Origin: a virus
Direction: 5' to 3' (one strand)
Virus record (IMG/VR): IMGVR_UViG_3300023119_000154
Span: 1-20,998 of that record
DNA length: 20,998 bases
Below, piece after piece: positions 11,501 to 16,595 of this stretch. Both the position numbers and the translations under genes were made by a program. The notes below the pieces were generated by a model. It was not told the origin of the DNA. It saw only the letters and a list, made by a program, of their open reading frames with translations, and did not search any database. Positions within the stretch are counted from its first letter, which is position 1. Each line of letters opens with the position of its first letter.

Positions 11501-12741
11501 GTAATATAATTTCAAGAATTCAACTTGATGAGCAAAGATTGATCATGTTCTATCCTGTTGGTATTGAAAAATATGGTAAGAATAAAGATAAGTTAACTTG
11601 GAAGATGTCTGCTAAAGATTGGGTATCTGAATACATGACGAAACCAATTGAAGAGTTTATTCATATTCCAGTTGATGTATTTGACATGGCAGATATTCGA
11701 ACTGAAAGTGAAATTTATTCTCAAATGCCAAATGCAAATAATGTTTCTGGTAATACATGTTTTACAAAAGTTGATGAACAAAGACTGACGATGGAATATC
11801 TTGTTGATGGTTCACCATTTGCAAATTCAATAACATTCCATGATTCATATGGTTCACAAAGACTTGGTGTTTACTATCCAAAAGATGCTTGTTTGCCTTT
11901 AGGATCTCGCTCCGAAGCTTTCAATCAATATATAAAGGCATCAAATGTCAAGCTTCAGGGAGTTGATGCATTATTGCCATTGATTGATGATGCAACAGTG
12001 AAAGCATTTTCTCAAGATCCGGGTAATACTCATGGTAGTAATACTTCAACAACTGTTTACCATAAAAACTTATTTTTTGATAAATCTGGTCCAGCATATT
12101 TGCTTGATAAAAATCGAAACTTTTTCACTGAGTTAAATGATTTAACAGCAAACACCGCAAATAATGGACCTCGAGCAAATCGTGATATTGAAATGGCATC
12201 ATTTGAAAGATATGAATTTCGAATCACTGATATTGCCAATACACATGCAAATGGAGTATTTGCTTTGGGTTTAGCAGATGTATATGAAAAAAATCGTGCA
12301 GATGCGGCGAACTTAATTTTTGGTGATGCGAATTCAACATATATGGTTGACGGAGTTAAATATACAAATTGGGCTGATTATCAAGCAGACTTTGCAAATG
12401 GTTCAAATGCAGTAATTACATTCCATCCAACAATTGAATTCTTACATACAAAAGGATTGAATGCGAATACTGCAAATGGAGATACTTGGGAAAAGAGAAC
12501 AGGTGTTTATAATACACCTAGTTGCGACATAAAAACTGGTAATACTGTTGCAAATACATTCGAAATATTCTATTTCACAACAGCAAATAATGAAATCTTT
12601 AGTGCGGGAGGAATTATCAGGATTTACGAACTAAATATGTTAGAGGCTTATGATTTTACTATAAATAAAAAAGAGTACTTAGATAATATACGAACATTGC
12701 CAGAAATAAATGATTATGTAAGTTCTGACTGTATTGCGTGA
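2542..12741 (+). CDS. Giant gp7-like baseplate wedge protein (3399 aa)
   Basis: A single uninterrupted frame of 3399 residues in the gene 7 position; T4 gp7 has 1032. Three blocks match the C-terminal part of T4 gp7: a FPSYFLEQYPQFVKFIEEYY helix (about 12-32); ILDYYQKRGTEDSMYWFFRI (about 154-173) followed by an acidic strand ending IELYYPK; and YYYQTYSYE (about 645) with LHPAGF (672-676), equivalent to the VHPVGF region. gp7 is the largest wedge subunit and joins the gp6/gp25/gp53 core to peripheral baseplate proteins. The three-block pattern is also usual in large virion proteins of marine T4-like phages, and a related fold occurs in tail protein I/TssG. Residues ~690-3399 have no counterpart I recognise. 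They are acidic and rich in Asp, Asn, Tyr and Trp, and they include the tandem repeats at 8740-10950. There are no membrane segments and no intein-like splice motifs. It starts by a 4-base overlap with gene 6; gene 8 follows after 34 bases. I am sure it is coding; the gp7 assignment for the N-terminal part is good, and the rest is unassigned. Confidence 0.85.
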   Translation: MSSPRDLIESQFPSYFLEQYPQFVKFIEEYYDFLESSIVVFNEPKRCKPGDVLYGSLSKAKAIVKIAADNKFYFDYQTENNTFYKNEVVLNGSTGEIYVIKNVYQNIFSFAKNMEKETAYDTVRSLYKKYFKRDISLDHSIFRRVDPNTLTKRILDYYQKRGTEDSMYWFFRIFFDDDIELYYPKVNILRLSDTNHIQRRWMQIVYDVSLERFYKTRIVGVKSKATATVRATEVRNRHSNTRAFLDLIFINGNFVENEEIIGYDIITGQEKARSFVRKTAGKLKILDGGIGHFMKDEFGFADGVGEVVWQDEYSVTQIKVLNPGYLHSPGDVIEFDNEYRGATAFANAEVQTVQTDYQFSDYAFHLNTVMKYQQVSSFLHMNLTDFIANNSPTIFENAHSASQLPDTWKKLGPIDKLQINKSGLNYKFAPAAKVINTNKVAHITKYFDLTFDLQHPNTYLMDANTFVIIDGEPAYFQGVKSISNNIFLSNTNLLTEDFHVHRFIAPRWLEANNRIATANIQFYTSSNTLELSDILFDTYNKNEVMNLPVKALHSWEGLANVSQIEPELGYGISRVQATQAGLMARIDDKISFLDKPELREYDNPNILHGLTAEVELEESILFDPIPFFKENNSNLSSEKHIQDNYYYQTYSYEIITSLKPDDIDMNLFDDLHPAGFIAFVRNRIDWEMQQHLKVTAFPRVEIYVETAKCMIDTHEAIQRIQITHKKMEAQSTEERDFYTRVEVDNTADNTIKETEVYPRFEEVAFVNAFEAFKFYVEDVLIRPESSTFTEFRQCLGGNLTFDHGSTPTDLLDLEITFDSIETEPPWGRFDGTGGCELTGYGTTKEYQKLIREQFHYDGHVAIESFVKLINIEDKANWKADIIEAFGGRIGDRLDQPINNHVATVEEIIERTVGNNPGKRILIRDSMGEASKVFFDSEYSYNWQENKYYDAFPVNFTENPYWLWDLDKSAYNAAAMNVDPLEPDFSDDGGGPKRCRADWHDHNARNFSNEPATAYMPTISGNTIEYRGSYLPTTEVLTKNRGFIQIQYVQPSDIVATINDKGETVWLNPTEVIRQEYTGYMYRITDYNRISFTVTPRQNLVLFDERAKPDIKAELWKAERIQLPRMVNHSFAIVDHKSTSMTDDSITDYIPVTNCHKFLIEYTGYVYCLQFADYKEGIGATDKFRVNEADLSALQIALEIRDEKMLPKVDVPAEQPTIWNYDHIKSGIRIDMSSFTYNIDANSAVLGISNTRFEEAKLNHAKMLNIDGPLFDRNMGWYDKLTFDNTNLAEFSDSGERFKVFATRMYSASAVALTPKPVVIETPLIYQKETLANYSGQIGGFLPDSPYFEKANTANGEIQEKSGADLTQITYLDFGDQSATMQPMSTLSQENDIGLYPKFYNQKIGWDNRPLDPPWMPYGLFDAANTTTINVRTHRFDADANTGALTFGHTIGDANYTEQPHELVRFNNLFDSIKFDFTFDKTHARYKTNEQKVFAVQTLSSEAEGKARAKYGGSEQIRIRENFGTAIVATIKNYRIDPKKKFFDSLIYTFDRDYNKAQYSEEGWDSGHTPRKLDLDCFHLFFDADGIDFGRLDIQYYTRDFAPKTLDNTGLNFTQTDTNWDRYGWLYKDCSSRYTPFPYDETDTSIRLDLELVYEIDGYGPHNYAASFDDGDNRYGFSRTKFPKFDNSRGAIKPYIDPEYVITIDGGHTPFEPTAGDCVIEIDAAPFRDVEAKLVLEQPLKWISGPFFDRAKKDVSFDQIFEPKFDDIHSGHIPPLIAESEQVLINYNDVYVCDYGWIYHHTLVDRYLKMKIHPFLSRRGGCPPDTTEGTVAVGDYYFYNFDHADMSIELEDVETIVYHAPSEVQEVIETIEMPEIEVVTEIQSCKPIRYTDTIAYFERYFIEAYMGDDCPGPDRLQRNELFLWPSIINDVKLNMRAYAWQAIYSDEINSNTAEVVVITDGFGSTKLDSYWGEHYIHVDQPILSRNCAIANEDKIKTFYWTKITDCHLREPIRDYTRDLVYTGKVSQQTIQIQERSPNTWIVDAETWPTYTDEQLINGEFGLLEKLTEVEMGIRLDDRWKYLALDGIINSKLYEPIGRDIQKNEIIQSNLQHIPTVLVKGLTKIRKTDEVITNSTANIVSSLIRHADQDVEAMFTTKEENEDEIIINMKDRGKIIDLNDIIAAKFWKYIQPNMDNYEITDSPWEFIPTVKATAFNEIEQYRSNSLMAVANPDTVQSTRIKKKKDKANTANSISPTMPPAKESPRIDSRDDFHRMIDAQFRLDDNPELEYVMNLRDRWMLLDLDDIIAPRFFELLPARPQIYTISDYVDEYIPTVRAVAFNEIEQYRNNVMTATYESMTTVPFTQSVETMQTTDEENEIEYVIDILDRNKAIDPNKIIAAKYYDYIAPNMMRYPILDYVLDRIPVVTVDSRPSIRVKNEHKYNLQANLFFATTFTGEDLHQEIDVSHDTHENNEVEYVINMFDRWRTIPLNEKPVEGRWENWIITKKSLIYPIVDDKNGYMPTVRVDPLPSIIPTREEKHDLQSNTFPYTVMTGDFLSSVVEMKQIVDEHTELEHVVTLWADYTINLADSIGPWYDEVITEALLETKLRDKYYTAHTPKFKTLPEIEVVHEHTANVEYFTTSVMYDEATFNDVSGEVELEGEHERLIHIPDRHRLVNLNDRMPHYLADEYIHDSVWFDLGKRITWDDGYAMPRMTIDSRPSIESLRTYHHDIRSNTWLFETTSHDSYIDQSFETTPINDLEFENKIVQRAPYFDLTKPIPINQWFGMGFAQEITDEWTKLKLTDWVGDKAIFGAVDPEVYIINANTVSMEPEYDFVYTALEEQSLYVNLGPTTEYQELNNDVFMYNDSKTFGMERQTKSWFKDWILADYLNHRLRPNATIPTVAPGPLSNYEAEQRLVNRPVHSAYGPQQWKQDRWTFKVSTDPQTVTCYTEFTLDTFVEGHMIYTGTEIRAETQINAEMLPNEYDEDGNIISRIQLDEQRLIMFYPVGIEKYGKNKDKLTWKMSAKDWVSEYMTKPIEEFIHIPVDVFDMADIRTESEIYSQMPNANNVSGNTCFTKVDEQRLTMEYLVDGSPFANSITFHDSYGSQRLGVYYPKDACLPLGSRSEAFNQYIKASNVKLQGVDALLPLIDDATVKAFSQDPGNTHGSNTSTTVYHKNLFFDKSGPAYLLDKNRNFFTELNDLTANTANNGPRANRDIEMASFERYEFRITDIANTHANGVFALGLADVYEKNRADAANLIFGDANSTYMVDGVKYTNWADYQADFANGSNAVITFHPTIEFLHTKGLNANTANGDTWEKRTGVYNTPSCDIKTGNTVANTFEIFYFTTANNEIFSAGGIIRIYELNMLEAYDFTINKKEYLDNIRTLPEINDYVSSDCIA
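8740..10950 (+). repeat. Tandem array of ~93-residue protein repeats in the giant wedge protein
   Basis: About eight degenerate units follow one another inside the giant CDS. Each begins with a strand of the form E-Y-V-I-N-x-x-D-R-W, then I-D-L-N-D-I-I. About 20 residues later comes I-P-T-V-R followed by a PSI or NEIEQYR element, then a D-L-Q-S-N-T-F-like element, and the unit closes with an acidic linker. The aligned Asp-Arg (or equivalent) codons start at 8767, 9046, 9421, 9694, 9982, 10276, 10546 and 10837. Spacings are 93, 125, 91, 96, 98, 90 and 97 residues. The 125-residue unit carries an inserted basic linker (RIKKKKDK, about residues 2237-2244). Fainter copies may extend on both sides: PNTWIVDAETW before the first unit, and IPTVAPGPLSNYEAEQRL near 11236. 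Conservation is at protein level only, which suggests old duplications. The fold is unknown. Confidence 0.75.
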
Positions 12742-12761
12742 GTATTTTAAAGTTAATTAAC

Positions 12762-12768
12762 AAAGGAG
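12762..12768 (+). promoter_or_regulatory. Strong ribosome binding site for gene 8
   Basis: AAAGGAG lies 7 bases before the ATG at 12776 and fixes the gene 8 start. It is the only clear Shine-Dalgarno sequence among the + strand baseplate genes; genes 25, 6 and the gp7-like gene lack one. The 34-base gap in which it sits shows no promoter-like octamer. Confidence 0.85.
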
Positions 12769-12775
12769 AACCCAA

Positions 12776-15283
12776 ATGCCAGCATTAGTGCATACCACAT
12801 TCCGTGTTAGTAATGCTAAACAATTTCGTGAAAGTTTTGAAGAAAAGAAAGAAAACGGTATTGGTGGTTATGTTCCAGCACACTTGTATGCTTTCAGTGT
12901 TGCAAATAATCAAATGGAACTTTCTGCCACAACGGTAGCTAATACCGATATTAATAGTATTCCAACCTATGCTTTGGATGATCAAATTTTCTTGTTCATT
13001 GGTAGAGTTGGAAAATGGAGCCAATTTGACCATGCCGCATATGAAGTGGATGGTACAATTGATCCAAACTACAACGAGAATAACCCTCCTGCTCCTGTTG
13101 ATAGTCCGAAGGATTCACACTTTAATCACTGGGATGATATGATTGCAGCAAAAAAAGTTGCTGCTTCTGAAGTATCTCATGTAATTAAAAGAGAAAGAGC
13201 AGATGAAATTCGTGCTGGTGTAAGAAACTGGAAAGCTGGTTTGCGCTATGATGAATATGATAGCCGTGATCCATTCATGTTTGATGATGACATGTTGATC
13301 CACACCACAAACGATAAGTTCCGTGTTTATAAATGTATCAAGCGTGGAACCGGTAAGTTTACAAGAATTGATAACGTCCCCGGTGTATTAGCTGATTATT
13401 CCAACAATAGTGGTGGTGCTAATACTGTATGGATGTGGAACTATCAGTCAACAAGAGAGCCATTACTAAGAGATATTTCTTGTGATGATCCAAATGGAAA
13501 GTGGACGGAAGATTTCATGTACACTGGACCAACTGCTGACGATGCCTATAATGACGGCTATCAATGGAAATATTTCTATACAATTGATGCAGGTCAAGCA
13601 TTGAAGTTCGTAACAACTTCATATATTCCTGTAAAGAGATTGCGCAAAGAAAATGGTGATATTATTGATGATTCTTCTGACCAATATGTAGTAGAAGAAG
13701 CTTCCATTCCTGGAGCGATTCTTAATGTTGTTACATTGAAGAAAGATGAAAACGGTTATGATTCAACTGGACAACGATATGGATACGATACAAGAGGCGG
13801 TGATGGTTACTTCCAAACAGCATTCAAAAGTGTAAGAATCCAATCGTCTTTTAGTTCGTTGGCAAATACTATGCAGTTTGATGTTACTCTTCCTTCTGCA
13901 CCAGCTGCACCAACAAATGCGCCAAAATGGCCAAATCCAGAAATTGCTCAATTGAATGCTGGATTTGATACAGCAGTCCCAGGTAGAAATCAATTTGATA
14001 CTCAAAGTGTAGGTGGTCAAGCCCATACTTGGATTAATAACTTAAACGGCAATGACCTTGAAGGATATGGTATTGTAATTACAGGTGCTGATCCTGGTAC
14101 AATTTTTGATAATGAAGACTTTACACGATATGTGTATCCAATTGATGCAGCATTATGTACAACGCCAGGTACTTTCCATATTAAGCAAGATTTCCTCAAA
14201 AGAATTTCTGGAAAAGTTTCTAGAGATCAAAATCCTAGATTACCAATTGTTGCTGGTCCTCCACATGGAACCTGGAATGAACTTGGTGGTAATAACGTTT
14301 CAATTGCAATTCATCCAATTATTAATATTGAATCAAATTTCCAGAGTACAACTGAATCAGATCCTGTTGATGCGTTTCAGGCATATGCAATCTGTGAACC
14401 TTTAGCTGATGTAACTGCTACACCGTTCCCAGTATATCATCAACAAAATCCAGGTCGTATCATTGATGCGTATGTCCAAAATCCAGGACGTTACCACTAC
14501 AGAATTGATAAAACTATGGTTGCAAATAACACCTTAACAGATACTGCATCAGGTGGTACAGCAAATTCTGCAGTAATGTGGGCATGTATTCCTCCTGTCG
14601 GTGGACATGGTTGGGATCCTGTAGAAGAACTTGGTGGATTTAACGTCATGATTAATGCACGATTCGAAGGTGACGAAGCTGACGAATTTACTGTAAAGAA
14701 CGAATTCAGAAAGATTGGTATTCTAAAGAATCCTCTCCAGTATGATACTCCGTTTGGACCAGGTGCAAATACAGACTTGAATCAACTTTGGCAATCACCG
14801 TTTGGATATGAAGAATTGTTCAGAGAGTACAAAACTGATCAATGTTATCGCATATTCTTGAATGGTAATCCTACTGTTGGAGCAGTAACAGGTACCGGTC
14901 CTTTGAGATACGAGCCTGATATGGATGTTGAATTTATTTCAACTAAAGCCATTACCGGTGTAACTGGTGAACCATATTCCATCGGTGACGTTGTTGCTAA
15001 AGCAAGAGTTGTAGATCATGATGATGTGCAACATCGTGTACGTTTCATTAAGCCACGAAAAGATTGGGGTACAATTCTCCGAGGTGGTGATTTTGAAATC
15101 AAATCAGTAACAAAGCACTCTGTTGAAAACGAAAGTGTAACAGGTAATACAAAGAACACTCATACATCTGAAACTCCAGGTATGAAGCCGTTCTCTGGAA
15201 AAATCCTATACATTGAAAACAGAAGTATGGTTTCTCGTTCTGAGAATCAAACTGAAGACTTGAAGATTAGTATCCAGTTCTAA
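12776..15283 (+). CDS. 8: Baseplate wedge protein gp8, enlarged (835 aa)
   Basis: 835 residues against 334 in T4 gp8. gp8 is a dimeric wedge protein on the outer face of the baseplate that contacts gp7 and gp10. The start MPALVHTTFRVSNAKQF is the usual N terminus of gp8 relatives (compare AIVTSKFR in T4). Then come FLFIGRVGKW (about 72-81), HWDDMIAAKK (118-127), FRVYKCIKRG (182-191) and DGYQWKYFYTI (260-270), the last matching the DGYVWEYLFEI stretch of T4. The extreme C terminus, SGKILYIENRSMVSRSENQT (about 807-826) and the strand after it, matches SGEMIYMENRPPIIMAMDQT in T4 and its final strand. The extra length is mainly between about residues 300 and 720, an Asn/Pro/Gly-rich region I cannot assign. 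Start support comes from AAAGGAG 7 bases upstream. It is the last gene of the + strand baseplate run, ending 23 bases before a hairpin terminator. Confidence 0.92.
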   Translation: MPALVHTTFRVSNAKQFRESFEEKKENGIGGYVPAHLYAFSVANNQMELSATTVANTDINSIPTYALDDQIFLFIGRVGKWSQFDHAAYEVDGTIDPNYNENNPPAPVDSPKDSHFNHWDDMIAAKKVAASEVSHVIKRERADEIRAGVRNWKAGLRYDEYDSRDPFMFDDDMLIHTTNDKFRVYKCIKRGTGKFTRIDNVPGVLADYSNNSGGANTVWMWNYQSTREPLLRDISCDDPNGKWTEDFMYTGPTADDAYNDGYQWKYFYTIDAGQALKFVTTSYIPVKRLRKENGDIIDDSSDQYVVEEASIPGAILNVVTLKKDENGYDSTGQRYGYDTRGGDGYFQTAFKSVRIQSSFSSLANTMQFDVTLPSAPAAPTNAPKWPNPEIAQLNAGFDTAVPGRNQFDTQSVGGQAHTWINNLNGNDLEGYGIVITGADPGTIFDNEDFTRYVYPIDAALCTTPGTFHIKQDFLKRISGKVSRDQNPRLPIVAGPPHGTWNELGGNNVSIAIHPIINIESNFQSTTESDPVDAFQAYAICEPLADVTATPFPVYHQQNPGRIIDAYVQNPGRYHYRIDKTMVANNTLTDTASGGTANSAVMWACIPPVGGHGWDPVEELGGFNVMINARFEGDEADEFTVKNEFRKIGILKNPLQYDTPFGPGANTDLNQLWQSPFGYEELFREYKTDQCYRIFLNGNPTVGAVTGTGPLRYEPDMDVEFISTKAITGVTGEPYSIGDVVAKARVVDHDDVQHRVRFIKPRKDWGTILRGGDFEIKSVTKHSVENESVTGNTKNTHTSETPGMKPFSGKILYIENRSMVSRSENQTEDLKISIQF

Positions 15284-15306
15284 GAACTTAATACTAAAAA
15301 GAAGAG

Positions 15307-15335
15307 AGCCGGGTTTAAAAGCCCGGCTTTTTTTT
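15307..15335 (+). terminator. Rho-independent terminator after gene 8, probably bidirectional
   Basis: AGCCGGG (15307-15313) pairs perfectly with CCCGGCT (15322-15328) around an 8-base loop, followed by a run of eight T (15328-15335). It begins 23 bases after the gene 8 stop. The convergent fibre gene ends at 15339, only 4 bases beyond the T run. Read on the - strand, the same stem is followed by the T-rich stretch CTCTTCTTTTT, so it probably stops transcription from both sides, more weakly on the - strand. The GC-rich stem stands out against the AT-rich surroundings. Confidence 0.9.
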
Positions 15336-15338
15336 GGC

Positions 15339-16595
15339 TTAAATTATGGAGAGTTTGAATTGTGAAACAGTTCTTCCGAAGAGATGGTCAAGATTTGAGC
15401 CACTTCCGTTATAGCATCGTCCGTACACCCCCGCTCCCATCCAATTAACCTGTCGATACCAATGCATACCACCCCAACCCATTTGAGCAGAACACCAATC
15501 AGAGTAGGTACTTCCGTTGTGGGCAGTTATTTGATCATTCGCAGAAATTGAACCATCATTTGAAAAATTAACCAATGTTTTTCTTGCTGCTAATGCATTC
15601 AAACGATTGTAGCCTATTGTTGCTTCACAGCCCGGCAAACGAGTTACCTTTGATCGATGTCCTGCCGTACTCAACGTTGCTCTTTGAAGATAGCCAATAA
15701 TGTTATGATGATAATAAGCTTCGTAGTCGGTTGGATTTGGTGATTTAGTGTAGTCAATTAAATAATCTGTTTTCTTTTTTAAGTGTGTGCCACACCCGTT
15801 AACTAGTTCAATCTTAACTTGATGTGATGTATAGCCAAAGGTTATAGGTGGTTTTGTATAAATCAATATATCAACTAGTCCGCTTGGCTTGTCAATATCA
15901 TTAGTTAAATACACATACTTATTTGCAGTAAGGTTTACACGTTGTCCCCATGGTTTTGGAGAATATCTTGGTTTAATGATCGCCTCACTGTGAAAAGCAT
16001 AAGACATATCAGTAATTACAACACCACCAGGACCACCGTTTGCATAAAATGTGTAGTGTAAACCTCCATTATTTTCAAGATGCGGAACAGGTGTATAAGG
16101 TGAATTGGAAATTACAGTATCGTAATTTGTACTCATATAACCCATATCAAAAATCTGACGTAGGTATCCATGATCATCTTTTGTGATTTGAAATCTTGTA
16201 CCTACTGCTTTCCACCTACCAATACTCATGTCAAAAATATTACCACTTCCATTATTAACATTCGTTAAATCTATAGGAAGGTTCCAACATTTTGCTTGAC
16301 ATGCTATACCATCAATTACAATATCCCATTGAACATCAACATATGGTATTGGCGTTTTCAACCAATCCAACGTGACGGGTTCAAGTAATGATTGTTTGTT
16401 GACCAAACCTTTATCAATTAATACACCATCAAAAGGTGGTACAGAACTTGCACCATAGAAATCTTTAATACCTATTTTACCACTTGTAGGTATACCAGTA
16501 CTGGCTCCATAATATGCTTTTAAATTAGGATCAGTTCTGGTATACTCTGTTTGAATATCACTTAAAGTAATTTGACCTGATGATTGTAGTGTCAT
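15339..16595 (-). CDS. Tail fibre/adhesin-like virion protein with SGxIxLSDI N terminus
   Basis: 418 residues. The N terminus carries two short related blocks, SGQITLSDIQTEY (6-18) and TSGKIGIKDFYGAS (37-50). This phage-tail motif is often found at the base of small tail proteins and fibres, where residues around it attach to other virion parts. After a PPFDG linker (about 53-57) the protein is rich in Tyr, Trp, Asn and Gly, with scattered Cys, and ends in a Trp/Gly/His-rich segment (GWGGMHWYRQVNWMGAGVYG, about 372-391) such as is common in surface-exposed binding tips. No enzyme motif is visible. Its ATG overlaps the TGA of the fibre gene upstream (ATGA, 16592-16595) and has no Shine-Dalgarno sequence, so the two are probably translated together and may act in one fibre. 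Role in host recognition is inferred from neighbourhood and composition, not from a recognised domain. Confidence 0.75.
   Translation of the reverse strand: MTLQSSGQITLSDIQTEYTRTDPNLKAYYGASTGIPTSGKIGIKDFYGASSVPPFDGVLIDKGLVNKQSLLEPVTLDWLKTPIPYVDVQWDIVIDGIACQAKCWNLPIDLTNVNNGSGNIFDMSIGRWKAVGTRFQITKDDHGYLRQIFDMGYMSTNYDTVISNSPYTPVPHLENNGGLHYTFYANGGPGGVVITDMSYAFHSEAIIKPRYSPKPWGQRVNLTANKYVYLTNDIDKPSGLVDILIYTKPPITFGYTSHQVKIELVNGCGTHLKKKTDYLIDYTKSPNPTDYEAYYHHNIIGYLQRATLSTAGHRSKVTRLPGCEATIGYNRLNALAARKTLVNFSNDGSISANDQITAHNGSTYSDWCSAQMGWGGMHWYRQVNWMGAGVYGRCYNGSGSNLDHLFGRTVSQFKLSII

Noticed and set aside
2542-12741. Intein or fusion by sequencing error as an explanation for the giant frame
   Set aside because: No Cys/Ser start and HN-end splice block is visible, codon choice is uniform, and the repeat array runs in one frame throughout.
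14085-14405. 106-residue + strand frame inside gene 8
   Set aside because: Out of frame with gene 8, Leu/Gln/Ile-biased and without a ribosome binding site; shadow.
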